Assembly: GCA_000012145.1 (NCBI GenBank)
Contig: CP000053.1
Coordinates: 248,001-312,000, forward strand
DNA: 64,000 nt
Direction: 5' to 3'
From: Rickettsia felis URRWXCal2
GTDB lineage: Bacteria; Pseudomonadota; Alphaproteobacteria; Rickettsiales; Rickettsiaceae
How positions within the stretch are numbered: the first letter of the stretch is position 1; each line of letters starts with the position of its first letter. The notes beneath the pieces were generated by a model that worked only from the letters and a program-made list of their open reading frames with translations, was not told the DNA's origin and searched no databases. The translations under genes and the position numbers were made by a program. Shown in pieces: positions 1-9,834 of this stretch.

Positions 1-1
1 T

Positions 2-766
2 ATTAGACACTATTTTATTTTACATTTTCCTTGTCTGAGAAATAATGCTAAATATTTGATAGACATTGCTTTGGTTCCCTATTATTGTCCTAAACCTATT
101 AAATCTGATGGATTGCTTGCTGTTACGGATTTTAAAAAAATTAATCAATATTATGAAGATATTTCCATACCTATAATTGATTTCAAGTTTTCACGACCTA
201 AAACAGAGTTTATTAAAATTAATTATTCGAGGTTATTTATGTGTGGTTATAATTGGGATAATACTCGCTCTGGTCTCAAATATAAAAAGTTATATAAACT
301 ACTTGATAAACGTAAGGATGTAGACATGTATGGTCCTAGATCAGGTTGGTTACTGCTTAATTCCTATAGAGGATTTATACCTTATAACGATCAGTTATTT
401 GTTGATACAATAAGAAAAAGCGGTATTGGTTTAGCATTGCATTCGGAAGATCATATTATGGAAAACTTTCCTTCCGGACGAGTTTTAGAACTTGTTAGTT
501 CTTCAGCATTGGTAATTGTTGATGAAATGCCGTGGGCAAAAGAAACTTTTGGTGATAATATACTATATATAGAAACTTTAAACAAATCTCCTGAGGAAAT
601 ATACTCTCAAATAAATCAACATTTAGAATGGATTAAGTCTCATCCTGAAGAAGCTTATGAAAAGGCAAAAAAAGCTCATCAGATTTATCTCGATAAATTT
701 ACTATGGAACAAATCCTTACAAACGTAGCTAATATGCATAATAATATTGTAAGCCGGGAGAATTAG
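2..766 (+). CDS. Glycosyltransferase, C-terminal part (cut by window edge)
   Basis: The reading frame is open from the first bases of the window, so the gene starts outside it; a TTG at 56 is only an internal codon. The last 130 residues have the layout of the C-terminal half of GT-B glycosyltransferases (group 1, CgeB-like): an LALHSED stretch, then FPSGRVLEL, a small-residue turn and VIVDE, followed by a helical tail rich in K and E. Such enzymes transfer sugar from a nucleotide-sugar in the cytoplasm. It is followed after 10 bases by a second glycosyltransferase, so the pair is probably one surface-polysaccharide operon. Sugar and acceptor cannot be told from the sequence. Confidence 0.7.
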   Translation: MRHYFILHFPCLRNNAKYLIDIALVPYYCPKPIKSDGLLAVTDFKKINQYYEDISIPIIDFKFSRPKTEFIKINYSRLFMCGYNWDNTRSGLKYKKLYKLLDKRKDVDMYGPRSGWLLLNSYRGFIPYNDQLFVDTIRKSGIGLALHSEDHIMENFPSGRVLELVSSSALVIVDEMPWAKETFGDNILYIETLNKSPEEIYSQINQHLEWIKSHPEEAYEKAKKAHQIYLDKFTMEQILTNVANMHNNIVSREN

Positions 767-776
767 GGGGCAGAGA

Positions 777-1691
777 GTGTATAAAGTTATACTTATAATT
801 TTTATGATTATTTGGGGAACAATAAATGTGTACGATTCTTCATTTATCCGTTTTTTTTATTATAGATTTTTACCTGTAGAAAAAATTACTAAACTGGATG
901 TTATTAGTGATGAAAACCTGCAGACTGGTAAGTTGGAGATGAGTAAACATAAGGTTGTTTTTGCCGGCATTACAAGGAGTAATGCACCTCATTTACCAAA
1001 CGCAATGCGTCATATAGAATATATAGGACAGTTTTTTTCAGATTACAGAATAATAATTTTTGAAAATGATTCTACCGATTCTACAAAATTAATGCTAAAC
1101 TTGTGGCAGTTAATAAATCATAAAGTAAAAATTATATCACAGGACTTTTTTAACCAAAAAAGACCTTCTATAAAGTTCCTAGCGGATATTAGGAATAAAT
1201 ATCTAGAAATTTTAAATACAAGTGAATTTGATGAGTTTGATATAGTAATTATTCTTGATATGGATATAGGTTACGGTATTGATATTAGGGGAATATTAGA
1301 CAGTTTTAGCAAAATTGATCGTTGGGATGTTGTATGCTCAAATGGAATATTTAACTCCAAAGGACAAATGTATGATGCTTTTGCCTTTCGTAATGAAGAA
1401 TTTTCCTATACACCGTATGAGTATAACCTAAAAACCGGCAAGAGTTATTTTGATACGGAAAACCTTGCTTTAATGCAGAAAATATATCCTCCGGATTCAG
1501 ATTTACTACCGGTAAATTCGTGTTTTAATAGTCTTACCATATATAAAAGAAAATTTTTTGAAAACTGCTTTTACGATTCCATAAAAGAAGATTGCGAACA
1601 CGTATACCTGCATGAGTGTATGCGTTCTAAGCATAATGCACGAATATTTATGAATCCAGTACAAATTATCCGTTATGAGCATTATAGGTAA
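777..1691 (+). CDS. Membrane-anchored glycosyltransferase (GT-A like)
   Basis: 304 residues. A hydrophobic segment at about residues 3-18 should anchor the protein in the inner membrane with the catalytic part in the cytoplasm. FENDSTDST at 95-103 and a DMD motif at 161-163 (IILDMDIGYG) are what a GT-A fold needs to bind nucleotide-sugar and metal. Overall spacing resembles the CAP59-type mannosyltransferase group, but I would not assign a sugar. The start is GTG with an AGGGGG Shine-Dalgarno six bases upstream, and that purine run overlaps the stop codon of the preceding gene, so the two are probably translationally coupled. It converges on rmuC with only 15 bases between them. Confidence 0.7.
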   Translation: MYKVILIIFMIIWGTINVYDSSFIRFFYYRFLPVEKITKLDVISDENLQTGKLEMSKHKVVFAGITRSNAPHLPNAMRHIEYIGQFFSDYRIIIFENDSTDSTKLMLNLWQLINHKVKIISQDFFNQKRPSIKFLADIRNKYLEILNTSEFDEFDIVIILDMDIGYGIDIRGILDSFSKIDRWDVVCSNGIFNSKGQMYDAFAFRNEEFSYTPYEYNLKTGKSYFDTENLALMQKIYPPDSDLLPVNSCFNSLTIYKRKFFENCFYDSIKEDCEHVYLHECMRSKHNARIFMNPVQIIRYEHYR

Positions 1692-1718
1692 GGTTATAGT
1701 ATACCTCTATAATTTTTC
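1681..1718. terminator. Possible bidirectional terminator between convergent genes
   Basis: An imperfect inverted repeat (ATTATAGGTA on the left, TACCTCTATAAT on the right) overlaps the stop codons of both convergent genes and is followed by TTTTT on the plus strand. Its position suits a shared terminator; the stem is AT-rich and weak. Confidence 0.35.
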
Positions 1719-2993
1719 TTCTATTTGTGGTGGATTTTCTGCTTCTACTTCGATAATCTCAGATTTAGAAGAAACGATTTGATAACGCTCTAATGCTGCT
1801 GGCATGGCTTTATTTCCTGAATCAATGCCGAGTTTGTGAATGTTCTTAACTCTCGACATAAAATTACGATTAAACGAGGCAGCAAATTTATCATAATTAG
1901 TAACCATATTATGCAGGTTATTACCGATTTTTTGAGAATAATCAGCCATAGTACCTATAGAGCTTAGTAATTTTCTTACCTCTTCAATAATTACCTTATA
2001 ATTTTCCGAACGACGATGATCAGTAATTTGAAATTTTGCAAATGATAGCATATTCATAAGCCCGGCAGGTCCTACGGGAAAGATATTACAGCTCCAAGCT
2101 TTTTGTAAAAACTCGGGATCGGCTGCAATAACTTTCTCGACCGCTTGTTCAGTGGGCAAAAACATTAAAGTAATAACATTGTTAAAGTTTTGATCCTTCT
2201 TGTTTAGATTAGTTAAAATATTCTCAGCATAGTCTTTATTAGCTAGAGACTTCAAATGATAATTCATAGTTTTGCTAAGATTCCCGCTATTATCCTGCTC
2301 GTCTACAAGAAATTTAGAAGCTTTGGAATCAATGACCATTAAATTACCGGAAGGAAGAAAAATAAGAGCATCAGGTCTTAGCTTTCCGCTATCTGTTGTA
2401 GTTAGACCGTATTGCATAATGAAATCTAGATTAGGACGTAAGCCCGAAGATTTTAAGATATTCTCAAGCGTAATTTCAGCAAGTAACCCCGCACCGATAG
2501 GAGAAAGTAGTGACTGTTTTATCAAATCAACCGTACCTTTTGATTGCTCTATATCTTTATTTAATGCTCCTACCATTGTAATTAGCCGCTCAAATTCGCT
2601 ATTAAATTTTCCCGAAGCAGTAGCAATATTTTTCTCGGCTAGCTCTCTTGCGGCATTGTTTTCCATTTTGTGAATTTCGATTAATTGCTTAGACAAATCT
2701 TTACCTAAATCAAATAATGCAGCTTTCGCCGATGAAAATGACTCTTCCCTTATTTTTTCCGAATCCTTAATAGTCTGTTCTTGATATTCTACTTTGCACT
2801 TTAATTGCTCAATTTTCTGTAAACACCCTATTTTCTCTTGATTCAGTAGTTGGTTATTATTACTAATTTCTAGATTCTGCTCCGATAAGAATTGTAGCTG
2901 CGTTTTAAAGGTTTTAGTTTTTACATAAAACCAAATGATTAAAGCTAATAAGATAAGTAGTGCAGCTGCGGTAATCGGTAATAAATAAGGCAT
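1707..2993 (-). CDS. rmuC: DNA recombination protein RmuC family
   Basis: 428 residues. One membrane helix at about 4-24 is followed by a long coiled coil (about 30-160) and the RmuC domain. The domain shows the family's pattern of a G-L-L-A-E-I-T-LENIL stretch near 169-180, DFIMQYGL near 190, and a restriction-nuclease-like core RPDALIF...VIDSKAS in which D209, D222 and K224 fit the D-(D/E)xK catalytic triad. RmuC proteins limit inversions at short inverted repeats in E. coli, which is notable in a genome full of palindromes. It stands alone on its strand, convergent with the glycosyltransferases. Confidence 0.9.
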   Translation of the reverse strand: MPYLLPITAAALLILLALIIWFYVKTKTFKTQLQFLSEQNLEISNNNQLLNQEKIGCLQKIEQLKCKVEYQEQTIKDSEKIREESFSSAKAALFDLGKDLSKQLIEIHKMENNAARELAEKNIATASGKFNSEFERLITMVGALNKDIEQSKGTVDLIKQSLLSPIGAGLLAEITLENILKSSGLRPNLDFIMQYGLTTTDSGKLRPDALIFLPSGNLMVIDSKASKFLVDEQDNSGNLSKTMNYHLKSLANKDYAENILTNLNKKDQNFNNVITLMFLPTEQAVEKVIAADPEFLQKAWSCNIFPVGPAGLMNMLSFAKFQITDHRRSENYKVIIEEVRKLLSSIGTMADYSQKIGNNLHNMVTNYDKFAASFNRNFMSRVKNIHKLGIDSGNKAMPAALERYQIVSSKSEIIEVEAENPPQIEEKL

Positions 2994-3104
2994 ATGTTTT
3001 GTAATTTATGTGACCATTTCGTTGCTAATGTCGGAATAGCCTTGACCGTTTCGATATTAGCTTATAATATCTTTATAAAGTTATGGCATTACTAACAGAC
3101 TCTG

Positions 3105-3202
3105 TGTCATTCCTGCGAAAGCAGGAATCCATTACTTTAAAGCTTTTTAAAAGCCGAGGTTATCTCGCTTTATGCTGGATTCCTGCTTTCGCAGGAATGA
3201 CA
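3105..3202. repeat. Palindromic element (RPE type, GTCATTCCTGC arms)
   Basis: Near-perfect inverted arms of about 25 bases (TGTCATTCCTGCGAAAGCAG on the left, its complement ending at 3202) enclose about 45 AT-rich bases. The same arms recur at 15259-15358 and 37733-37848. It fills the gap between rmuC and the ATPase gene and contains no credible coding sequence. Confidence 0.85.
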
Positions 3203-3242
3203 TAAAAAGTCTCATGTTGGCAACACTTATAGAGATATTATA

Positions 3243-4448
3243 ATGGATAGGTTATATAAAAAGCAAGTTGAAGAATATCTAACAAACTATGGTAAGCTTG
3301 TATTTATAAGCGGAGCAAGGCAGGTAGGAAAAACTACAATATCAAAACAAGTAATCAAGCCTAATCCCAATTCAATTTACCTAAATTGGGACTATCTAGA
3401 AGATAGAAATAAAATCTTAAACAAACATGCGGAACTTTTTGAAAGTCTACTATCTACCGTATCCGATAAGAAACCGTGTCTAATATTAGATGAAATTCAT
3501 AAATATAAAGATTGGAAAAATCTTGTAAAAGGGTTTTATGATAAATTCGGAGAAAATATTGAATTTATTATAACAGGTAGTGCCAAATTAAATATATATA
3601 AAAAAGGCGGCGATAGCCTAATGGGGCGTTATATAAATTTAACCGTGCATCCGTTATCGGTATCTGAAATAGCTAAAAATTTTGATAATAACACTGATTA
3701 TATAAAAAGCCCAAAAAATATCACTATAGATGAATTTGAAGCTCTAATAAATTTTGGAGGGTTTGCAGAAAGCTATTTAAAAGCAACTGCTAAATTTCAT
3801 AGAATATGGAGTAATCAAAGATTCGAGCAATTATTTAGAGAAGATGTAAGAAATACTGAAGATATCAATAATATTTATGCATTAGAATTGCTTGCTAGCA
3901 TTATAAACGAGCAAGCAGGATCATCAATAAGCTATACGAACCTTGCTAATAAAGTTAGGGTTTCAGATCAAACAATAAGAAGATGGCTATCCTTGCTAGA
4001 AAAGCATTATTATTGTTTTGCGATTAAACCGTGGTCTAAAAATGTAGTAAAAAGCTTAATAAAAGAGCCAAAAATTTACCTTTGGGATTGGTCGCAAATA
4101 AAAGATATAGGAGCGAGATTTGAAAATCTTGTAGCTTCTCACCTTTTAAAAGCCGTGTATTTTTGGAACGAAACAGGGCTTGGTGATTTTGGTTTATACT
4201 ATCTTCGAGATAAACAAAAACGTGAAGTCGATTTAGTAATAACAAAGGATGAGAAACCTTGGATTTTGGTAGAAGCAAAAGTAAGTGACTCAACCGTTTC
4301 TTCAAGCTTAAAATATTTTCATGAATTACTTAAACCTGAGTTTAGCTTTCAAGTAATTCAAAATAAACAAGCTATTTCGGGTTCTTGCTTTGATAAATCG
4401 GGTTTATGGATAGTACCGGCTATTACTTTCTTATCTCAATTTGTTTGA
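3243..4448 (+). CDS. AAA-type ATPase with DUF4143 domain
   Basis: 401 residues. Walker A is GARQVGKT at 24-31, Walker B LILDE at 80-84, and IITGSAKL at 109-116 matches the sensor region. A winged-helix-like stretch (about 214-262) links to the C-terminal DUF4143 domain, which keeps a nuclease-like REVDLVI (327-333) and VEAK (343-346) pair. This is the COG1373 family: cytoplasmic, ATP-binding, of unsettled function, and often found in mobile or poorly conserved regions. A second, clearly different member lies at 27336-28478. A copy of the last 30 bases of this gene is found again at 5358-5388, left by a tandem duplication. Confidence 0.85.
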   Translation: MDRLYKKQVEEYLTNYGKLVFISGARQVGKTTISKQVIKPNPNSIYLNWDYLEDRNKILNKHAELFESLLSTVSDKKPCLILDEIHKYKDWKNLVKGFYDKFGENIEFIITGSAKLNIYKKGGDSLMGRYINLTVHPLSVSEIAKNFDNNTDYIKSPKNITIDEFEALINFGGFAESYLKATAKFHRIWSNQRFEQLFREDVRNTEDINNIYALELLASIINEQAGSSISYTNLANKVRVSDQTIRRWLSLLEKHYYCFAIKPWSKNVVKSLIKEPKIYLWDWSQIKDIGARFENLVASHLLKAVYFWNETGLGDFGLYYLRDKQKREVDLVITKDEKPWILVEAKVSDSTVSSSLKYFHELLKPEFSFQVIQNKQAISGSCFDKSGLWIVPAITFLSQFV

Positions 4449-4507
4449 TATGAATTTTTGCAAAAAAGGTAATCTAGTCAAATGTAAATCATGTGACCAT
4501 TTCGACA

Positions 4508-5239
4508 TTAATTATAAGCCATATCCTCGCACATACCAATAAATGTAGCTGAATTGACTATATTCACTTTATCTTCTAGAGGTCCGAGTGGCTGAGCCGG
4601 TTTTAACAATTCCGGCGTTAATATAAATTTGGTTTTTTTCTTGATATTCGATAAAAAAGGTAAATGTAAGCTATGAGGACTGTATATTATTACATATTTA
4701 TCCCATTCTAGATATTGTCTATTCAAATGCTCTTTATATTCAGATGGACCATATACTTCTATACTACCAAATTTATATTTTTTTAAAGGATATAGTTCAT
4801 AATCATAAAAAAAATCATTTGGATATTTATTACGCATACTTTGATTAAAATGAACAAATTTATCATTTTCTTTATGAAATACGAAAATATTTAAGCATCT
4901 TTCCCCGCAAATTACATAAATTTTATTATGTTTAACGCGATATCCTAATTGTTCAAATTGCGGTAATATTTGTTGCAAATGTATTTCGTCTTCATGCATA
5001 ATACCGATATCTAAATCATCGTCAAAAGGAATTATGCCTTGATGTCTAACAGCTCCAAGCAGAGTGCCGCCTTCTATCCAATAATTAATATTATTCTTAC
5101 CAAGTAGCTCATGAGTATCTTTCATTAGCTGATAAAGGCTAAGTGCTTTTTTCTCACTAATTCTATATCTCTTTACTTGTTCATCGTTTAAGAACACATA
5201 TCGCCAATTATGTTCTAGTAGATAAGCATAGCAATACAC
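4508..5239 (-). CDS. LicD family transferase, copy 1 (lost its membrane anchor)
   Basis: 243 residues from a GTG start. [13 protein letters not shown] (54-66) and DDDLDIGI (73-80) are the nucleotidyltransferase-fold signature of LicD/fukutin proteins, which transfer phosphocholine or similar phospho-groups to surface glycans. It is a close tandem paralogue of the gene at 5385-6119. In that copy the frame continues upstream into a membrane helix; here a 2-base deletion at about 5240 and loss of the ATG put the equivalent helix codons out of frame, so only the soluble domain can be made. It may be expressed as a shorter protein or may be a decaying copy. Confidence 0.7.
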   Translation of the reverse strand: MYCYAYLLEHNWRYVFLNDEQVKRYRISEKKALSLYQLMKDTHELLGKNNINYWIEGGTLLGAVRHQGIIPFDDDLDIGIMHEDEIHLQQILPQFEQLGYRVKHNKIYVICGERCLNIFVFHKENDKFVHFNQSMRNKYPNDFFYDYELYPLKKYKFGSIEVYGPSEYKEHLNRQYLEWDKYVIIYSPHSLHLPFLSNIKKKTKFILTPELLKPAQPLGPLEDKVNIVNSATFIGMCEDMAYN

Positions 5240-5384
5240 CGACGAAAATAGTAAGAATTAAGCGTAAAATATTTTTAAAGGATAATATCGACTTTAATTT
5301 TATCACCTTGAACCTTAAATTACATTTTCCCAGCTGATATAACATTTTAAAACAACTGGCTATTACTTCTTTATCTCAATTTGT
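5240..5384. other. Duplication junction: relics of valS 3' end and of ATPase 3' end
   Basis: Read on the minus strand, about 5245-5350 aligns with the last codons of valS plus the anchor-coding start of the neighbouring licD (shared runs AAGGTGATAAAATTAAAGTC and TATCCTTTAAAAATATT). Read on the plus strand, 5358-5386 repeats the end of the ATPase gene at 4418-4446 with two mismatches. The gap therefore marks where one unit (ATPase 3' end, licD, valS 3' end) was tandemly duplicated. No gene here is intact. Confidence 0.8.
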
Positions 5385-6119
5385 TTAAAAGCTTATTCTA
5401 TCCTCTAAAGGACTAAAAGGCTGAGCCGGTTTTAACAATTCCGGCGTTAGTATAAATTTGGTTTTTTTCTCGATATTCGATAAAAAAGGTAAATGTAAGC
5501 TATGGGAATGCTCTATCACTGCATACTTATCCCATTCTGGATATTGCCTATTTAGATTTCCTATAGGATCAGCGGGACCATAAACCTCTATACTACCGAA
5601 TCTATATTTTTTTAAAGGATATAATTCATTATCATAAAATGAACTCTTCGGATACTTATCTCGAGCTGCTAAATTAGTATATATAAATTTGTTTTGTTCT
5701 TTATGAAAAATAAAAATATCTAAACAAGCTTTTTTGCATATATTATAAGCTCTCTCGTAGGAAACAGTATAACCGAGTTGCTCAAATTGCGGTAATATTT
5801 GCTGCAAGTGTATTTCTTCTTCGTGCATTATCCCTATATCTAAATCATCGTCAAAAGGAATTATACCTTGATGTCTAACAGCTCCAAGCAGAGTGCCGCC
5901 TTCTATCCAATAATTAATATTATTCTTACCAAGTAGCTCATGAGTGTCTTTCATTAACTGATAAAGGGCAATAGCTTTTTCCTCGCTAATTCTATATTTT
6001 TTTACTTGTTCATCCCTTAAGGTTACATATCGCCAGTCATGTTCTAATATATAAGCATAAAAAAATATACCGGCAAATATAATTAATATTAAGCCTATAA
6101 TATTTTTAAAGGATAACAT
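5385..6119 (-). CDS. LicD family transferase, copy 2 (membrane-anchored)
   Basis: 244 residues from the ATG at 6119, which lies inside the last codons of valS (overlap of 14 bases), so it probably follows valS on one transcript. A longer reading from a TTG at 6149 is possible but less likely. Residues 4-22 form a single membrane helix; the LicD core has [13 protein letters not shown] and DDDLD (about 90-94). Expected role: transfer of a phosphodiester-linked group such as phosphocholine onto a surface saccharide. With the first copy at 4508-5239 it shares nearly all of the catalytic region, with divergence in the C-terminal third, which suggests a duplication that is not very recent. Confidence 0.8.
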   Translation of the reverse strand: MLSFKNIIGLILIIFAGIFFYAYILEHDWRYVTLRDEQVKKYRISEEKAIALYQLMKDTHELLGKNNINYWIEGGTLLGAVRHQGIIPFDDDLDIGIMHEEEIHLQQILPQFEQLGYTVSYERAYNICKKACLDIFIFHKEQNKFIYTNLAARDKYPKSSFYDNELYPLKKYRFGSIEVYGPADPIGNLNRQYPEWDKYAVIEHSHSLHLPFLSNIEKKTKFILTPELLKPAQPFSPLEDRISF

Positions 6120-8685
6120 TGACTTTAATTTTATCACCTTGGTCCTCAAATTGTATTTCTTCTGCCGATGTGACGTTTTTTAAATCTTCTGTTAATTCTG
6201 CAGATAATTCTATGCCGCTAACTTCAAGCAATTTTATCGGAGCTTTTATAGATAGATTTTTCTCAGCTTTGAATTTTCTGACGATATCTAGGATTTCAAG
6301 CAGTCCTTCTGCTCCTTTTGCATCGATTTTATAGTTTAAGTCACCGTAATTAACCCAATTGCCTTTTTCGTGTACAGATTTATCACTATATAATATTTGA
6401 TATAATTCTTCGGTAATATGCGGCATAAACGGTGCAAATAGTTTTAGTAAAATTTGCATAGTATGATATAAAGTTAATATGCTACTATATTGACCGCTAG
6501 GGTTTTTGTTTTCCTCGTCATAAGCTCGATTTTTGCTTATTTCTAAATAATTATCACAAAATATCGCCCAAAAGAATTTTTCCGTCAGATGCATAGCATT
6601 TGCATATTCGTAGTTTTGCAACTCATTTGTAGCTAGCTTAACTAATTCTACTAGCTTATTAATCATCCACTGATCAAACTCGTTAGTGATTTTTTCTTTA
6701 ACGTCTAAAAGCTTTGCTTGTTTATCTTTATCTTTTAATTTCTCAAAATGTATAGAAACAAATTTAGCGGCATTCCACAGCTTATTAACAAGCCGTTTGC
6801 CGTTTTTCATAACGTCTTCAGAATAGGCGGTATCAGCACCTAGTTTTGAATTTGCCGACCAATAACGTATGACATCGGAACCGTATTGTTCGAGTAGCTT
6901 TTCAGGAACTAAAACATTGCCTTTAGATTTAGACATTTTGCTTCGATCTTCAGCTAAACACCAGCCGCTTACCATGATGTTTTTCCACGGCAAAGTATTT
7001 TGGTGTAGATGAGCTTTTAGGATTGTATAGAACGCCCAAGTCCTAATAATTTCGTGTGCTTGCGGTCGGAGTTCCATCGGAAATAATTTATCGTGTCTCT
7101 CTTTATTAACAGTGAAATCATCAGAAATGCCATGAGTAGAAAGTTGCGGCGAAACAGAACTTGTTGCCCATGTATCCATAACATCTAAGTCAGGCTCTAC
7201 TTCCTCCTTACTATAACCGATAGGTAAATCTTTTAATGGATCGACAGGTAGCTGTGAAATATCGGCGTATAAAATCTTGCCTTCTTCACCTACTCTTTTA
7301 GAGTACCAAACAGGAAACGGTACACCGAAATAACGCTGCCTACTTATGCACCAATCCCAGCTTATAGAATTAATCCAGCTCTCTAAACGAATCTTCATAT
7401 TTTTAGGATGCCAATTTAACTCACTTGCTCTTTTAAGTAACGCTTCTTTATGTGATATCGTTTTAACGAACCATTGCGGAACGGTTAATATCTCAAGAGG
7501 AGCCCCTGACCTCTCAGCACATTTAACGGTATGAGTTATCTCTTCTTGTTTAGTAAGTAAATTCTGCTCTTTTAAAATATCTATTATTTTTGTCCTAGCT
7601 TCTTTAATTTTCAAACCATCTATAGCAATATCGTGAGGGAAGTCTATCGTACCTTTCTTAGTGACAATAGTTTTTAAAGGCAAATTATGCGTTTTCCACC
7701 AAGTAATATCCGTTTGATCACCAAATGTACAGCACATAACTAAACCTGTACCTTTATCTTGTTGTACTAAAGGATCGGCAAGCAGCGGAACTTTCCCATT
7801 AAAAAGCGGGGTTATAGCTGATTTACCTGCTAGATGCTTATAACGCTTGTCATCAGGGTGATAAAATACGGCGACGCAAGCAGGCAATAATTCAGGTCTT
7901 GTAGTTGCTATAGTAATAGACCTCTTCCCAAACTCTACTTCTAGAGGTAATTTGTGCGTCAATCCGGTACTCGCATCCTCACGTACTTTTATGTACGCTG
8001 CGGTGCTGTGTTCCGTGTTTCCTACAAATTCCTCTCTATAAGCGAATTTGGAAAAAGGTCTATCATCTTCTTCAATTTCAAAAGTAATATAATTCATGAA
8101 AGAGGTTTTTTCCTTATCATCAATATCAGCTTGGGCAAGAGCTGTACCATCTACTGGATCCCATAATATTGGCTGATCATTGCGATAAACTTCGCCTTTT
8201 TTAACTAAATCAAGAAAAGACATTTGAGAAATTTTTCGAGATAAAGGACTGATAGTTTGGTACTCTAAACTCCAATCAACCGATAAGGCTATTTGGTTAA
8301 ATAGGCTTCTAAATTTTTCTTCTTCACTTGCTACTACCTCTTCACAAATTTTTATAAACTCAGATCGAGACATATTATAAGCTTTGATCTGCTTCTGTTT
8401 TTCAACAAGTCTCTCGGTAGGTAGACCATTATCGTCAAAACCCATAGGATAAAAGATATTTTTGCCCATCATACGCTGAAAACGTACGATAAAGTCGGTT
8501 TGCGTATAGCTGTAAACATGCCCGATATGTAACTGTCCTGAAACTGTCGGCGGCGGCGTATCAACTACATAGATTTCGTCTTTTGAAATATTTGGATCAT
8601 AAGCATAAATTTGTTTCTCTTGCCAAATTTGCTGCCATTTTTTTTCATTTTCTGTAAAATTATAATTTTTCGGAAATTCTTTCAT
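6106..8685 (-). CDS. valS: Valyl-tRNA synthetase
   Basis: 859 residues. Class I synthetase: HIGH at 53-56 ([10 protein letters not shown]), KMSKS at 583-587, a CP1 editing domain with the TTRPE motif after residue 260, and a C-terminal anticodon-binding domain. It charges tRNA-Val in the cytoplasm. Residues of about 209-256 do not belong to the family: they are encoded by an in-frame RPE-1 insertion at the entry to the editing domain (see 7919-8060). Without it the protein would be about 812 residues. The 3' end overlaps the LicD gene at 5385-6119, and a second copy of the 3' end lies at about 5245-5340. Confidence 0.97.
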   Translation of the reverse strand: MKEFPKNYNFTENEKKWQQIWQEKQIYAYDPNISKDEIYVVDTPPPTVSGQLHIGHVYSYTQTDFIVRFQRMMGKNIFYPMGFDDNGLPTERLVEKQKQIKAYNMSRSEFIKICEEVVASEEEKFRSLFNQIALSVDWSLEYQTISPLSRKISQMSFLDLVKKGEVYRNDQPILWDPVDGTALAQADIDDKEKTSFMNYITFEIEEDDRPFSKFAYREEFVGNTEHSTAAYIKVREDASTGLTHKLPLEVEFGKRSITIATTRPELLPACVAVFYHPDDKRYKHLAGKSAITPLFNGKVPLLADPLVQQDKGTGLVMCCTFGDQTDITWWKTHNLPLKTIVTKKGTIDFPHDIAIDGLKIKEARTKIIDILKEQNLLTKQEEITHTVKCAERSGAPLEILTVPQWFVKTISHKEALLKRASELNWHPKNMKIRLESWINSISWDWCISRQRYFGVPFPVWYSKRVGEEGKILYADISQLPVDPLKDLPIGYSKEEVEPDLDVMDTWATSSVSPQLSTHGISDDFTVNKERHDKLFPMELRPQAHEIIRTWAFYTILKAHLHQNTLPWKNIMVSGWCLAEDRSKMSKSKGNVLVPEKLLEQYGSDVIRYWSANSKLGADTAYSEDVMKNGKRLVNKLWNAAKFVSIHFEKLKDKDKQAKLLDVKEKITNEFDQWMINKLVELVKLATNELQNYEYANAMHLTEKFFWAIFCDNYLEISKNRAYDEENKNPSGQYSSILTLYHTMQILLKLFAPFMPHITEELYQILYSDKSVHEKGNWVNYGDLNYKIDAKGAEGLLEILDIVRKFKAEKNLSIKAPIKLLEVSGIELSAELTEDLKNVTSAEEIQFEDQGDKIKVNVIL
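7919..8060. repeat. RPE-1 element inserted in frame in valS
   Basis: About 142 bases with inverted ends (GACCTCTTCCCAAA and its imperfect complement ending GGTC). It encodes the typical RPE-1 peptide, including NTEHSTAAY and REDASTG, in the valS frame. Non-coding copies of the same element lie at 19587-19735 and 48271-48421. Confidence 0.9.
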
Positions 8686-8802
8686 AGATTTTATAGTTGA
8701 TTCAAGAATCTTATTATAAAGGTTATATGTGATTATGACAATAGATGCTTTTCCTTAGGAAGATATGGATATTTAGAATTTGTGCAAGTGGTACTTGCAC
8801 GA

Positions 8803-9744
8803 TTAATGACTTTTTACAACTGAGCGAACAAAAGTTTCTTGAAGACCTGTAACCTTGGCAATAACAGGAATTTTAAAGCCCTGAGTGAACATTTCCTTTG
8901 CTATTATTATCGCCTTATTATGTTCGCCCTCAGCTTTTCCTATCTCTTTACCTTGTACCACACCTTCTTGTCTTCCTTCATCTCTATATGTGTCAGCTAT
9001 AGTTTTCATAATGCTCTCCTTATCTTTAGATGATAAATGCTTAGTAAATACTTGTACTAATTCCGGTTGTTTTTGTTTTGATAGTTTCGTATCAGTATAC
9101 CATAAGAACGATCTTAGGTAAATATAACCTTTTTCTTTATCCAATATTATAATATGTTTAAACTCTGTTAAAAACTTTTCCCATAGTTTTATCATATCTC
9201 GCATATGGATATGCTTTATCATATATTCTAGCATACCTAAATGCTTCTTCTTGACGATTTCATCATCTGACATAGCTTGCAAATCAACTAATTGATAATC
9301 TTCAGTCATTAATTTCTTTGACATTACACTATCAGTAAATAAACTCCACAAATTACTTGGAGCATTATAAATTTCTTTACCGTTGTAAATAACTAAATTA
9401 TAAACTAGCGTCAATTTATCCTTTCCTCTCTTATGTCTTTCACATAATAATAGTGTATATTTCCATAGACGCAAAGCTGCCCAATAATCAATTGTTGATT
9501 GGGTCTCTACTAATACATAAACAAACGCTTCTTTTTTATTATGGGTGCTAATTTTATATATTATATCACTATATCTCTTATTTAAAGATTCCTCAATGTA
9601 GCTTTCTTGTTCTACCGTTATTTTTGATAAATCTACTAAGTTCTTAAAATCATCGGGTAAGTAATATTCTAGAAATTCTTGTGCTGCTATCGGATCGGTC
9701 ATTATTGTTTTTACTAATGAATCATGTTTTAATTTTTTGACCAT
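8803..9744 (-). CDS. Rpn family recombination-promoting nuclease / PD-(D/E)XK transposase-like
   Basis: 313 residues of the Transposase_31/Rpn family: an N-terminal D-S-L-V-K-T-I-M stretch, EFLEYYLP near 23-30, RYSDIIYK (57-64) and VYVLVETQST (74-83). The D of RYSDI and the E-T-Q of VETQ supply the acid and polar residues of the nuclease core. The last 60 residues are a charged region ending in a short helix (EGEHNKAI...). In E. coli, Rpn proteins are DNases that increase RecA-independent recombination. Single gene with no operon partner; members of this family are often multicopy and unevenly distributed among Rickettsia. Confidence 0.8.
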   Translation of the reverse strand: MVKKLKHDSLVKTIMTDPIAAQEFLEYYLPDDFKNLVDLSKITVEQESYIEESLNKRYSDIIYKISTHNKKEAFVYVLVETQSTIDYWAALRLWKYTLLLCERHKRGKDKLTLVYNLVIYNGKEIYNAPSNLWSLFTDSVMSKKLMTEDYQLVDLQAMSDDEIVKKKHLGMLEYMIKHIHMRDMIKLWEKFLTEFKHIIILDKEKGYIYLRSFLWYTDTKLSKQKQPELVQVFTKHLSSKDKESIMKTIADTYRDEGRQEGVVQGKEIGKAEGEHNKAIIIAKEMFTQGFKIPVIAKVTGLQETFVRSVVKSH

Positions 9745-9834
9745 AAAAATCTAGTAGCTTTATTTTATGGCATATTTTATCTTAATTCATATAAAATATC
9801 TACATCTATTTAAATTTAAAGTTTAATATTAATA

